Source of the DNA: Pedobacter nyackensis
GTDB lineage: Bacteria; Bacteroidota; Bacteroidia; Sphingobacteriales; Sphingobacteriaceae
DNA: 64,000 bases
Direction of reading: 5' to 3'
Assembly (NCBI RefSeq): GCF_900176505.1
Contig: NZ_FWYB01000001.1
Location: 655,400 to 719,399 of the forward strand
Shown piece after piece: positions 36,528 to 45,473 of the stretch. The notes beneath the pieces are model-generated. The model ran no database searches. It worked only from the letters and a program-made list of their open reading frames with translations, and had not been told where the DNA came from. Position 1 is the first letter of the stretch. Every line of letters starts with the position of its first letter. The position numbers and the translations under genes were made by a program.

Positions 36528-36806
36528 ATGACATTAACAAGTAATCATAAACTAGTACTCATAGCCAGTCTTGTTTCGGCCGTTTATTTTGGACTGCTAT
36601 TCAGTAATTTGCTTCAATACGTAAATTCAGTATTGGTTCGCGTCGCGGTTGAGATGTCTGCTATCCCAATGGTGATACTTCAGGGTGTGATCATTGTTTA
36701 TACATTACGTTGGATTTTTATACAGAAGAATAAGGTTACCATTCAAATCCTTATTCCACTGATCATTTCTATAACATTAGTGGTTTCCATGTTTTTAGTT
36801 AAATAA
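36528..36806 (+). CDS. Small membrane protein (92 aa)
   Basis: A 92-aa protein with three predicted membrane helices: about 10-30 (LVLIASLVSAVYFGLLF), 42-61 (MSAIPMVILQGVIIVYTLRW) and 70-90 (IQILIPLIISITLVVSMF). There are few charged residues and no catalytic motif. I do not recognise the family. It lies between the divergent ABC-F gene and a helical-repeat gene on the same strand (31 bases downstream), so it may be co-transcribed with the latter. Confidence 0.65.
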   Translation: MTLTSNHKLVLIASLVSAVYFGLLFSNLLQYVNSVLVRVAVEMSAIPMVILQGVIIVYTLRWIFIQKNKVTIQILIPLIISITLVVSMFLVK

Positions 36807-36837
36807 TTCAGTAGTTGACTGATCAAACTTTTATTTT

Positions 36838-37407
36838 TTGAAAAAAGAAGAATTAATTGCAAGACTGGAAACTATTAAGTTCCAGATGGTGGCCGATTGT
36901 ATGGCTATTGTGGAATGTTATGATTTGGATATTGACGATCTGCTGGATATTACCTTTCACAAAAAGAAGGAGATTGCTTTCAGGGCCGCCTGGATGCTCG
37001 AATACATAATGATGCATAAGGCAGCTCGTTTTTGCCCTTATGTAGAAAAGTTATTGGCCCTGCTATCCAAACAGCAGAACCCATCCGCTATGCGGCATTA
37101 TGTTAAAATTATCGCCCTCATGACTGATAAGAAAGCCTTCCCAATATACAAGGAGCTGGTAAAGCAAATTGATTTTGAACCAGTGATTGAAGTGTTGTTT
37201 GCCTGGTTGGTGGACCCAAAAACGCTCGTGGCTGCTAAAGTTCACTGCATGCAGTCGCTGGCAAACCTCACGCCGCGTTACGATTGGATTAAAGAAGATT
37301 TAGAAGAAACCATTGATCACCTGATGGGTATTGAGAGCATCGCTTTTTTTGCCAGAGCCAAAATGGTAAAAAAGCAATTGAAAAGAAATCCTATTTTTGC
37401 GGGATAG
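36838..37407 (+). CDS. HEAT-like helical repeat protein (TTG start)
   Basis: The frame opens at a TTG codon and encodes 189 aa. An internal ATG at codon 17 is the alternative start. The protein is almost all helical, with paired helices such as KKEIAFRAAWMLEYIMMH, AMRHYVKIIALMTDKKAF and VAAKVHCMQSLANLTPRY, a HEAT/ARM-type layout. There is no signal peptide or membrane helix. Such proteins usually bind other proteins; no function is recognised. It is followed by a nitroreductase gene 21 bases on. Confidence 0.7.
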   Translation: MKKEELIARLETIKFQMVADCMAIVECYDLDIDDLLDITFHKKKEIAFRAAWMLEYIMMHKAARFCPYVEKLLALLSKQQNPSAMRHYVKIIALMTDKKAFPIYKELVKQIDFEPVIEVLFAWLVDPKTLVAAKVHCMQSLANLTPRYDWIKEDLEETIDHLMGIESIAFFARAKMVKKQLKRNPIFAG

Positions 37408-37428
37408 AGGCGCTCGAGCAGATGAATT

Positions 37429-38004
37429 ATGGAAGAAGAAATAACGGTTTTAACCAACATTATACAACGCAGGAGAAGTATATTCCCTGTTAGTTATACC
37501 GGGCAGGAGGTTCCTGTAACAGTGATTAAGCAAATTCTGGAAAGCGCAAATTACGCACCTACACATAAACTTACCGAGCCGTGGCGCTTCATTGTATTTA
37601 GGAATGAAGGTAAAATAAAGCTAGGAGCTGAGCTGGCACGCTTGTACAAGGAAACAACACCTGTTCATCAGTTTCTGCAGAAAAAATACGACAGCATTAT
37701 AGAGAAAGCACATCAATCCAGTTGCATCATTACTCTAAATGCGCAACTGACAGCTAAAGTTCCTGAATGGGAAGAGCTTGCTGCCCTGGCCTGCGCCGTC
37801 CAAAATATGTCACTCACTGCCGAAGCACTAAATGTAGGTGCTTACTGGAGTTCTCCTGGGATGATTGCAGATTTGAAAGAATATCTTAACTTAGGTGAAA
37901 CAGAGAAATGTTTTGGCCTCTTTTATATGGGTTATCATAACGAAGAACCAAGAGCAGCCAAACGTACGCCAATTGAAGAGAAAATTAAATGGGTAGAGTC
38001 GTAA
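37429..38004 (+). CDS. Nitroreductase-family flavoprotein (YdjA-like)
   Basis: The 191-aa protein has family motifs RRSIFPVSYTG near the N-terminus, ESANYAPTHKLTEPWRFIV (about 38-56), which binds FMN, and LACAVQNMSLTAEALNVGAYWSS (about 120-142). It is short and lacks extra domains, as in the YdjA/YfkO type. It probably uses NAD(P)H and FMN to reduce nitro or quinone compounds; the natural substrate is unknown. The next gene starts 2 bases after its stop if the ATG at 38007 is used, so the pair is likely translationally coupled. Confidence 0.85.
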   Translation: MEEEITVLTNIIQRRRSIFPVSYTGQEVPVTVIKQILESANYAPTHKLTEPWRFIVFRNEGKIKLGAELARLYKETTPVHQFLQKKYDSIIEKAHQSSCIITLNAQLTAKVPEWEELAALACAVQNMSLTAEALNVGAYWSSPGMIADLKEYLNLGETEKCFGLFYMGYHNEEPRAAKRTPIEEKIKWVES

Positions 38005-38006
38005 GC

Positions 38007-38453
38007 ATGAATAAAGAGAATTTGTACCAGTTGTGTTTGAATTTTATCGAACAAAGAATCCAGACTGCCGAAACCGCACTAAAACAGGCGCGTGAGGCCA
38101 GTAATGACGATACTAAGAGTAGTGCAGGTGATAAATACGAGACCAGTAGGGAAATGATGCAGCAGGATATTGATCGTAACAAAAGGTTGTTGATGGATGC
38201 CCAGGAGAATTTTAAAGTATTGGAAGCTTTAGAAAATATCCCTAGCGCTGATGTGGCAAGGGCCGGAAGTTTGGTTTATACCAATGAGGGTACGTTTTAC
38301 ATTAGTATAAGTGCCGGACAACTCAATACTGATGAAGGGGTTGTTTTTGCTATTTCTGCAGCTTCGCCAATTGGTAAGCTACTACTTGGAAAGAGAAAAG
38401 GAGATAGCTTTACTTTTAACGGAAAAAACTACCTCATAAAAGAGGTAGCTTAA
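38007..38453 (+). CDS. GreA/GreB-like C-terminal domain protein
   Basis: Start chosen at the ATG at 38007 (148 aa). An earlier in-frame ATG at 37989 would extend into the nitroreductase gene and adds residues that look like an out-of-frame reading. An N-terminal coiled-coil-like part (about 8-80) is followed by a GreA-type FKBP-like domain: VARAGSLVYTNEGTFYISISAG and ISAASPIGKLLLGKRKGDSF, the latter closely like the GreA end. The acidic tip of the GreA coiled coil cannot be identified with confidence. It may act on RNA polymerase or its secondary channel; similar Bacteroidetes proteins are often left unnamed. Confidence 0.7.
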   Translation: MNKENLYQLCLNFIEQRIQTAETALKQAREASNDDTKSSAGDKYETSREMMQQDIDRNKRLLMDAQENFKVLEALENIPSADVARAGSLVYTNEGTFYISISAGQLNTDEGVVFAISAASPIGKLLLGKRKGDSFTFNGKNYLIKEVA

Positions 38454-38456
38454 ATT

Positions 38457-39314
38457 CTATTTAAAACTTTTATTGATGCTATTGTATAGATTTCGGGCTG
38501 TGTAAGTGCCGGGATCTATAATGCGTCTGATGGTATACATCGGGTAGCTCTCGTCGCGCTTGGTCGACAATATAAAGGCGGCCTTAATGCCATGCTCCTT
38601 TAATTTTGCTAAGCCAGATGCTTTGAACACGCCGTATGGATAAGCAAAATACTCAACTTTCTTTCCCGTAATTGCTTCCAGGGTTCTGGATGGTTTATCG
38701 ATCTGAACTTCCCAATCCTCATCCGTAAACTGGGCGAAGTTTTTATGATTCCAGGTATGACTGGCAATCACATGCCCATCGTCAGAAAGCTCTTTAATCT
38801 GGGCTTTGTTCATGTACCGTGGGCGACCAATGGAAACGGTCATGATAAAAAATACTCCTCTAAAGCCATTCTTTTTTAATTCTTTAGCACCAACAGTATA
38901 TTGATCCAAATCGGTATCATCAAAAGTGATCATGATGGGCTTTTCGGGTAGGGCAGTGCCATAGTTCAGGTAATCGTGCAGCTGATCTGGTAAAATGGTA
39001 TGGTAGCCACTATCAGCTAGCATTTTCATATGCTCGGCAAATTTAGCTGGCGGCATAATATCGTCATGTGCACGCTTGGAGTCGCTGACTTTCCAATCTC
39101 TTATCTGGTGGTAGCAAAGCACCGGAACTTCCTTTTTATTTAAAATTTCCGCTGCGGTAGCTTCTTTCTTACCGGCCCCATCAAGATTGGGTTCTACTGT
39201 TTCATTATTGGAGGTAGCCAGTTCGGTATTGCCAAGTTTGCTTTGGATGGCGTTAGTGCAGGCAGCTGTGCATAACACAGCTGCTGTAATAAGGGTGAAA
39301 AACGTAATTTTCAT
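38457..39314 (-). CDS. Polysaccharide deacetylase-family lipoprotein (copy A)
   Basis: The 285-aa lipoprotein has its signal ending TAAC (Cys19). The NodB domain shows VPVLCYHQIRDW (about 69-80), MITFDDTDLDQYT (with the catalytic and metal Asp pair), VIASHTWNHKNF (the His metal pair) and FAYPYGVF. Members remove acetyl groups from peptidoglycan or other acetylated sugars with a divalent metal. It is the second gene of a tandem pair, 26 bases after copy B, and is convergent with the GreA-like gene (3-base gap). Confidence 0.85.
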   Translation of the reverse strand: MKITFFTLITAAVLCTAACTNAIQSKLGNTELATSNNETVEPNLDGAGKKEATAAEILNKKEVPVLCYHQIRDWKVSDSKRAHDDIMPPAKFAEHMKMLADSGYHTILPDQLHDYLNYGTALPEKPIMITFDDTDLDQYTVGAKELKKNGFRGVFFIMTVSIGRPRYMNKAQIKELSDDGHVIASHTWNHKNFAQFTDEDWEVQIDKPSRTLEAITGKKVEYFAYPYGVFKASGLAKLKEHGIKAAFILSTKRDESYPMYTIRRIIDPGTYTARNLYNSINKSFK

Positions 39315-39340
39315 TAATGATTTGCTAAAATTAATTAGCC

Positions 39341-40234
39341 TTAAAAGCTTTTAACGATGCTGTTGTGTAATGTTTTAGGGCTCCAGTATCCACTGGCGAT
39401 GATTCTTCTAATGGTAAATAACGGATCATTCTGATCCCGTTTATCAGCCAGTGAAAAGGCCATTCTGAAACCACGTTTTTTAAGTTCAGGAATACCTTCA
39501 GCATTCCATAAACCAAACGGATAAGCAAACTCGGTCATTTTCTTTCCGGTAATCTCTTCCAGTTTTTTTGTTGGCTTATCTAACTGCTCTTCCCAGTCTT
39601 TACCCTGGTATTTCTTGAAGTTCTTGTGGTCGTAAGTATGGCTGCCAATTACATTTCCTTCATCAGATAATTGTTTAATCTGTTCTTTAGTCATGTAATC
39701 TACAAACTTGCCTTTCTTACCAATGGTAACGGTCATGATAAAATACACAGCCTTGAAGCCATATTTTTTAAGGGTAGGAGCGGCTACAGTAAACTGATCC
39801 ATATCCGTATCATCAAAAGTAAACATGATCGGTTTTGAAGGTAGCGGGGCGCCCGTATTTAAATAAGCATACAGCTGATCAGGTAAGATTGAATGGTAAC
39901 CACTGTCGGCAAGCATTTTGATCTGATCTTTAAAGTTTTGTACCTCAACAATGTAGTCTTTACCTACTTTTCCATCTGTAGGTTTCCAGTTACGTACCTG
40001 GTGATAGCACAATATCGGAACCTGTTTTCTGGCTAATATCGTTTTTGCATCTGCTACTTTTATTTTAGATACATCAACAGCGGGTGTCTGTGTATCGGCT
40101 GTTGCAGTACCTGTCGTTTCTTCTGTAGGGGTAACAAGCTTATCTGTTGCAGCTGAGCTTGTTTGCGATTTGCTTTGGCAACCGGCAACAAGAATTGTGG
40201 CTGCTGCGATAAAAGGTAAAAAATGCTTATTCAT
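39341..40234 (-). CDS. Polysaccharide deacetylase-family lipoprotein (copy B)
   Basis: A 297-aa paralogue of the next gene. Lipobox LVAGC (Cys19), then a Thr/Ala-rich linker (about 22-60). The NodB motifs are VPILCYHQVRNW, FTFDDTDMDQFT, VIGSHTYDHKNF and FAYPFGLW, all conserved as in copy A, so both should be active. The two genes are adjacent and on the same strand, a tandem duplication with divergence mainly in the N-terminal linker. The likely site is the periplasmic face of a membrane. Confidence 0.86.
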   Translation of the reverse strand: MNKHFLPFIAAATILVAGCQSKSQTSSAATDKLVTPTEETTGTATADTQTPAVDVSKIKVADAKTILARKQVPILCYHQVRNWKPTDGKVGKDYIVEVQNFKDQIKMLADSGYHSILPDQLYAYLNTGAPLPSKPIMFTFDDTDMDQFTVAAPTLKKYGFKAVYFIMTVTIGKKGKFVDYMTKEQIKQLSDEGNVIGSHTYDHKNFKKYQGKDWEEQLDKPTKKLEEITGKKMTEFAYPFGLWNAEGIPELKKRGFRMAFSLADKRDQNDPLFTIRRIIASGYWSPKTLHNSIVKSF

Positions 40235-40361
40235 AGGATCTTCTTTGATGCAAAACTAAAAAATCAAACTTAATAAAAGATAGCTAACGTATTTATTACA
40301 AACAAATTTATCCCTTCCATTATATAAATCAATATTTTTATCGGCTTAACCCTAACTTATA

Positions 40362-42875
40362 ATGAATAAACTTTACCTGCCATTAGCTGCAGTACTGTCT
40401 TTGCTCTCTATCGATTCTACAGTAAATGCCCAAACCAAAACATTTACAATTACCGAAACTGTAGCCCAAGCGCCGAAAGCTAATTATCAGCTTGCTTCCA
40501 GGTTCTCGCCTAATAAGCTTAGAAAAATGATCTATTCTACTGCTGTAGATCCGCACTGGCTTAAACTATGTAACCGCTTCTGGTACGAGTACGAAACTCC
40601 TGCCGGAAAAGAATGGTACCTGGTTGATCCTGCAAGTAAAAAGAAAACCAAAATATTTGATAAAGCAGCACTTGCAGCCTCCATCACCAACATCATCAGA
40701 GATCCTTTTGATGCGGAGCACCTGCCTTTGCAGAACTTAAAATTCGCTGCGGATGAGAAGAACATCACCTTTGAGGTGGTAAGTACCATCGACGAGTTGA
40801 AAAAAGACCGCAAGGATAAAAAAGCTGCCGATTCTATGGAGAAGAAGATCTTTTATTTTAACTATGAGATCAGCAAAGCAAAGCTTACTGAAGTCCCTAA
40901 TTATACCAAGCCTAAGGCTAAACCAGGATGGGGATCAGTAGCTCCGGATTCTTCGGCAATTGTCTTTACCAGAAACTATAATTTGTATTGGATGGATAAG
41001 GAAAACTATAAGAAGGCTGTTAAAAATGAAGAAGACAGCACGATTGTAGAGCACCAGCTGACTAAAGATGGTGTTAAATTCTATTCCTATGGTAGCAATG
41101 GGGATGGTGAGAATAACGAGGAAAACGAAAAGAACAATAAAAAAAGGCGACCAGCCTATGTGATGTGGTCGCCTGATGCTAAACATTTCGTACTAAACAG
41201 GGCCGATTCACGTAAAGTGAAAGACCTGTGGGTGATCAATAATGTGGCTGCTGGCCGACCAACACTGGAGACTTATAAATACCAGATGCCGGGCGAAAAG
41301 GAATCTGCAATAACGGAGATTCTGTTGTTCAACTTTGCTTCAAAAACCTATAAAAAGCTAAATACAGCGGCATTTAAAGATCAAACGGTATCGGTATGGT
41401 CGGCACCTTTGTTAAACAAAGACCGCGATAATGAATTCAGGCCTTCGGTATGGTTGGGTAATAACAGTAAAGTGTATTTTCAACGTACCAGCAGGGATTT
41501 AAAACGTATAGACGTATGTATGGTCGACATCAACACAGGGGTGGTTACACCTTTAATTGATGAACGCTTTAATACTTATGTAGAGGTTACCCGTCCGGGA
41601 TTGGTAAACGACGGAAAGGAGTTAATCCACTGGTCGGAACGCGATGGCTGGGCACACTTTTACCTGTTCGATGGTAATGGTAAACTAAAAAATCAAATCA
41701 CCAAAGGCGCTTTCCATTGCGAAGAGATTGTAAATATCGACGCAAAAAACAGAGTGCTTTACTTTACTGCAAATGGCAGGGAGAGCAAAGAAGATCCATA
41801 TTACCTGCATTTATACCGCATCAACTTTGATGGATCAGGTATTAAATTGTTGAATCCAGGTGATTTCGATCATGCCATCAGCATGAGCGATGATGCAAGG
41901 TTCTTTGTAAACAACTTTTCCAGAGTAAACACGGCCCCTAAATCTACTTTGGTGGATAACAACGGCAGGGTAGCGATGAATCTGGAAACGGCGGATTTGT
42001 CGTTATTAATGGCCACAGGCTATAAATTTCCTGAGCCATTTAAAGTAAAAGCTGATGATGGGGTTACTGATATTTATGGGGTAATGTATAAGCCTTTCGA
42101 CTTTGATCCCAATAAGAAATATCCGGTTATCGAATATGTATATCCTGGCCCGCAAACAGAAGCTGTAAATAAAGCGTTCAGCAAAAGTATGGATCGTACA
42201 GATCGCCTTGCACAGTTTGGTTATGTTGTACTTACTGTAGGAAACAGAGGTGGAAACCCTGCCCGTTCAAAATGGTACCATACTTACGGTTACGGTAATT
42301 TAAGGGATTACGGTTTGGCTGATAAAAAAGCGGCAGTAGAGCAATTGGCAGATAAATATTCATTCATTAATGCCAATAAAGTGGGTATTACCGGTCACTC
42401 AGGTGGCGGTTTTATGTCTACAGCAGCTATGTTGGTTTATCCTGATTTTTTCAAAGCTGCGGTATCTAATGCAGGTAATCATGACAATAGTATTTATAAC
42501 CGTTGGTGGAGTGAAAAACACCATGGTGTAAAAGAGGTGGTGTCGGCTAAAGGTGATACTACATTTACCTATAACATTGATAAGAATCCTGATCTGGCCA
42601 AAAACCTGAAAGGACATTTATTGCTGATGACCGGTGATGTGGACAATAACGTGCACCCTGCTAATACCATCAGAGTTGCTAACGCGTTGATGAAAGCCGG
42701 TAAAAGGTTTGAAATGGTGATGGTTCCTGGTCAGCGTCATGCCTTTGGTGAGCTTACAGAATACACTTTCTGGAAGCTGGCAGACCACTTTAATAAATAC
42801 CTGATTGGTGATTTCTCTCAAACAGAACAAATTAATATCCTGGAAATGGATAGAGAAGTGGAACGGAAACGTTAA
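40362..42875 (+). CDS. S9-family (DPP IV-like) serine peptidase
   Basis: The 837-aa protein has a signal peptide (about 1-23, STVNAQ). A beta-propeller N-terminal domain (about 60-570, with WSPDAKHFVLNR and IHWSERDGWAHFYLFDG repeats) caps a C-terminal alpha/beta hydrolase. The nucleophile is Ser680 in GHSGGGFMS; the Asp (TGDVDNNVHP) and His (GQRHAF) follow in order. S9 peptidases of this type cut short peptides, often after proline. It is a single gene with a bidirectional terminator behind. Confidence 0.9.
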   Translation: MNKLYLPLAAVLSLLSIDSTVNAQTKTFTITETVAQAPKANYQLASRFSPNKLRKMIYSTAVDPHWLKLCNRFWYEYETPAGKEWYLVDPASKKKTKIFDKAALAASITNIIRDPFDAEHLPLQNLKFAADEKNITFEVVSTIDELKKDRKDKKAADSMEKKIFYFNYEISKAKLTEVPNYTKPKAKPGWGSVAPDSSAIVFTRNYNLYWMDKENYKKAVKNEEDSTIVEHQLTKDGVKFYSYGSNGDGENNEENEKNNKKRRPAYVMWSPDAKHFVLNRADSRKVKDLWVINNVAAGRPTLETYKYQMPGEKESAITEILLFNFASKTYKKLNTAAFKDQTVSVWSAPLLNKDRDNEFRPSVWLGNNSKVYFQRTSRDLKRIDVCMVDINTGVVTPLIDERFNTYVEVTRPGLVNDGKELIHWSERDGWAHFYLFDGNGKLKNQITKGAFHCEEIVNIDAKNRVLYFTANGRESKEDPYYLHLYRINFDGSGIKLLNPGDFDHAISMSDDARFFVNNFSRVNTAPKSTLVDNNGRVAMNLETADLSLLMATGYKFPEPFKVKADDGVTDIYGVMYKPFDFDPNKKYPVIEYVYPGPQTEAVNKAFSKSMDRTDRLAQFGYVVLTVGNRGGNPARSKWYHTYGYGNLRDYGLADKKAAVEQLADKYSFINANKVGITGHSGGGFMSTAAMLVYPDFFKAAVSNAGNHDNSIYNRWWSEKHHGVKEVVSAKGDTTFTYNIDKNPDLAKNLKGHLLLMTGDVDNNVHPANTIRVANALMKAGKRFEMVMVPGQRHAFGELTEYTFWKLADHFNKYLIGDFSQTEQINILEMDREVERKR

Positions 42876-42900
42876 GCAAATCTCTTTTACTCGGAAAAAG

Positions 42901-42936
42901 AAAGGCCCTTCGCTATTGCAAAGGGCCTTTTCTCTA
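42901..42936. terminator. Bidirectional terminator between S9 peptidase and OMP genes
   Basis: AAAGGCCCTT (42901-42910) and AAGGGCCTTT (42921-42930) form a perfect 10-bp stem with a 10-base loop. T-rich runs lie on both sides, serving the two convergent genes. Confidence 0.85.
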
Positions 42937-42968
42937 ACCAAACTTAACCTATATTATGAATTCTTCTC

Positions 42969-43574
42969 TTAGAAGTGGAACATTACACCTAATTTAGGAG
43001 TGACAGTGCTTGCATCTAAACCAAATGAATCAACTTTAGCTTTGTTTCCTGTAGCTGCGTCTTTAACAGTATAGTTGTTGTAACCTAATCCATCAACTGA
43101 AACCTCAATACCAACTCTTTTTGTAGGATAGAAGGCAAAACCAGGAGCTAATTGAACACCAATGCTAGTAGTTGTACCTACTTTATTACCTACATCACCA
43201 GTAGCTTCGTCAACGTGTTTAATGTCTCCGAAAGCCATAGGAACTGATAATTGTCCGAAAAATTTGAACTGATCAGATAATCCTACATAGTAACGGCCAA
43301 ATGGAGCAACTACAAATGCCTGGTTTAAAACTTCTTCACTTACTTGTTTGTTGTATTCATAACCAACACCAGTACCGATAGCAAAGTTATCACTGATAAA
43401 GTATCCTGCTGACGGAACAATGTTAAATCTGAAATCTGCTTTACTTGCACCTTTTTCTTTTGTAGAGTTTAAACCTACGCTACCTCCTAACAAAAATTTA
43501 CCCTTTTCTGTTTGTGCCTGAGTGCTAAATGCTAATGCTGAAACTGCAACTAATGATAATAACAACTTTTTCAT
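42969..43574 (-). CDS. Small outer-membrane beta-barrel protein
   Basis: The 201-aa protein has a signal peptide ending STQAQ (about 20). It has the start and end common to small Bacteroidetes porin-like barrels: TEKGKFLLGGSVGLNS after cleavage and VTPKLGVMFHF at the C-terminus, with a terminal aromatic for barrel assembly. Regular alternating strands fill the middle. Two relatives occur at 47906-48565 and 48602-49243. The specific role is unknown. Confidence 0.8.
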   Translation of the reverse strand: MKKLLLSLVAVSALAFSTQAQTEKGKFLLGGSVGLNSTKEKGASKADFRFNIVPSAGYFISDNFAIGTGVGYEYNKQVSEEVLNQAFVVAPFGRYYVGLSDQFKFFGQLSVPMAFGDIKHVDEATGDVGNKVGTTTSIGVQLAPGFAFYPTKRVGIEVSVDGLGYNNYTVKDAATGNKAKVDSFGLDASTVTPKLGVMFHF

Positions 43575-43789
43575 ATTCGTATTTTTTTAATTTATAATGA
43601 GGTCATTTTATTTATCTACATACTGACCATTTACGGTATATAGTCAATGTATATGCCAATTGAAAACCCTATTAATTGATTGAAATGGCTGTTTTTGTGT
43701 AATTTGCTTATTCATAGGTGGATAAATATTTTCGTTGGATTGTTTATTATTTTGGGATGACAATCCGATTTGAAATGTGACAAATTAGC

Positions 43790-43805
43790 GTCTGTAAAAA
43801 CAGAC
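43790..43805. promoter_or_regulatory. Palindromic site 1 upstream of GH130 gene
   Basis: GTCTGTAAAAACAGAC: 6-bp inverted arms with an AAAA centre. It lies 16 bases upstream of the -7 box at 43822. The reverse complement of site 2 (43844-43859) matches it at 15 of 16 positions. Confidence 0.6.
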
Positions 43806-43821
43806 GGTTTGACTTTTATTG

Positions 43822-43829
43822 TAATTTTG
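43822..43829 (+). promoter_or_regulatory. -7 box of GH130 gene
   Basis: TAATTTTG fits TAnnTTTG. It lies between the two palindromic sites. The start of the message would be near 43836, giving a leader of about 117 bases before the ATG at 43953. Confidence 0.5.
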
Positions 43830-43843
43830 TCAGTAGTTTAGTT

Positions 43844-43859
43844 GTCTGGTTTTACAGAC
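43844..43859. promoter_or_regulatory. Palindromic site 2 in GH130 leader
   Basis: GTCTGGTTTTACAGAC, the near-perfect inverse copy of site 1, with centres 54 bases apart (about five helical turns). It lies just after the expected transcription start. A further CATGTT/AACATG hairpin follows at once. Confidence 0.6.
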
Positions 43860-43952
43860 ATGTTGACAAAAACATGGGTGCTTCATGTGAATTTTGTCTC
43901 AGAAAAACATAAATTAATAAATCATTGTGCTCCTTTAGGTGTTTATAGTAAT

Positions 43953-45473
43953 ATGAGATTATTAATAGAAAGAAAACCGGTCAAAGTATATCCGGATCCG
44001 AAGCGGGTTATCGCTAGATTCTTTTTTAATGGAGATGAACGGGCAGTGCAGGTCATTAAGCATGTAATGGCACTTTCAGATAAGGATGTTTTTAACCTCA
44101 TCTCTCCTTTATTACAGGAGTACTCTAAACGACACCGTAATATTACTAAAATACTCATCCGTCACTGCAAAAAGGTGATATTTTGTATTGAAAGGGCAGG
44201 CTTTGATTTCGAGGCCCTTGATAAGTATCAAAAACTGTTAATAGGATCCTATTTTACACACGAATACTCCATTGAATCTGCTGCTTTTTTTAATCCCTCC
44301 ATTGTAGAAGATCCGGATCAGTCGGAGCTTGTGGAAGGCGAAAAGAGGTTAATCATTAGCTTTAGAGCGGTAGGCGAGGGGCACATCTCATCAGTCGTAT
44401 TCAGAAGGGCATTGATAGACCGCGATCATAACATTACTGTGATTCCGGTAGGGAATTATATCGATGAGGCCGAGGTGATAAAAAATGCGATCTACAATAA
44501 GAAACTGTTTCTTAAAAAAGCAGCCGATTCAAGAATCAATATTGAGGTTTTGGATGAAGTGGGCGCCAAGCTTAATGATAAATTTGATTATGCCACACTT
44601 AGAAAAATAAGTCTTGATGGGAAGAACCTTCAGGAAAATGAATTGAAGAAATTAGAGTATGATAAGATACTTTGGCTGTCAGATACTTATCACGAGATTA
44701 GCTTTTCGAGGGACACTGATATTTCAGACCGTATAATTTACCCTATTTCTGAGTTTGAACGCAAGGGAATAGAGGATGCCAGGTTTGTACGCTTTGTAAA
44801 GGATGATGGTAGTGTTGTTTTTTATGCCACTTACACCGCATACGACGGCGCTATGATTATGCCTAAACTGCTCCAAACCACAGATTTCTATGATTTTAAA
44901 ATCAGCCCTCTGCACGGTATTGGCGCTCAGAATAAAAATCTTGCCCTGTTCCCGCGTAAAATTAATGGTAAATACGCCATGATGTCGCGTATAGATGGCT
45001 GGAATAATTATTTGATGTATTCTGATAAACTAACGGTATGGGATAACCCCGTGAAATTACAGGCACCGGTGTTTCCATGGGAATTTATACAAATCGGTAA
45101 TTGTGGCTCACCAATAGAAACAGCAGCCGGCTGGCTGGTGATCACGCATGGGGTAGGCCCAATGCGTCGCTATTGTTTGGGCGCCAGTTTGTTCGATCTG
45201 AATGATCCTTCTATTGAAATAGGCCGTTTAAACGAGCCGCTAGTCATACCAAATAAAGACGAACGTGAAGGTTATGTCCCTAATGTATTGTATTCCTGCG
45301 GCTCTATTATCCATAATGGGGAATTGATCATCCCATACGGCTTGTCTGATTATTGTTCTTCCTTCGCCGGCGTAAAAATAGACCTCCTGATAAAGAAATT
45401 GAAAAGCTCTAACTGTGCCATTGCGAAGCAAGAGGCAGAGGGAGCTGTCATCAAAAATAATTTATCAGTTTAG
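43953..45473 (+). CDS. GH130-family glycoside phosphorylase/hydrolase
   Basis: Start chosen at the ATG at 43953 (506 aa), because MRLLIERKPVKVYPDPKRVIARFFF is the usual beginning of this family; the longer frame from a TTG adds an unlikely leader. The five-bladed propeller shows ISFRAVGEGHISSVVFR, KGIEDARFVRFV (with the family's Glu-Asp-Ala-Arg), HGIGAQNKNLALFPRKI, MMSRIDGWNNYLM and VITHGVGPMRRYC. GH130 enzymes phosphorolyse or hydrolyse beta-mannosides. It lacks a signal peptide, so it is cytoplasmic. Its stop overlaps the convergent glycosyltransferase gene by 9 bases. Confidence 0.85.
   Translation: MRLLIERKPVKVYPDPKRVIARFFFNGDERAVQVIKHVMALSDKDVFNLISPLLQEYSKRHRNITKILIRHCKKVIFCIERAGFDFEALDKYQKLLIGSYFTHEYSIESAAFFNPSIVEDPDQSELVEGEKRLIISFRAVGEGHISSVVFRRALIDRDHNITVIPVGNYIDEAEVIKNAIYNKKLFLKKAADSRINIEVLDEVGAKLNDKFDYATLRKISLDGKNLQENELKKLEYDKILWLSDTYHEISFSRDTDISDRIIYPISEFERKGIEDARFVRFVKDDGSVVFYATYTAYDGAMIMPKLLQTTDFYDFKISPLHGIGAQNKNLALFPRKINGKYAMMSRIDGWNNYLMYSDKLTVWDNPVKLQAPVFPWEFIQIGNCGSPIETAAGWLVITHGVGPMRRYCLGASLFDLNDPSIEIGRLNEPLVIPNKDEREGYVPNVLYSCGSIIHNGELIIPYGLSDYCSSFAGVKIDLLIKKLKSSNCAIAKQEAEGAVIKNNLSV

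Noticed and set aside
37989..38006. Upstream ATG for the GreA-like protein
   Set aside because: It lies inside the nitroreductase gene in another frame; the ATG at 38007, 2 bases after that stop, is the natural coupled start.
43842..43952. TTG start for the GH130 protein
   Set aside because: It would begin inside palindromic site 2 and adds 37 residues unlike the family; the ATG at 43953 starts the usual N-terminus.
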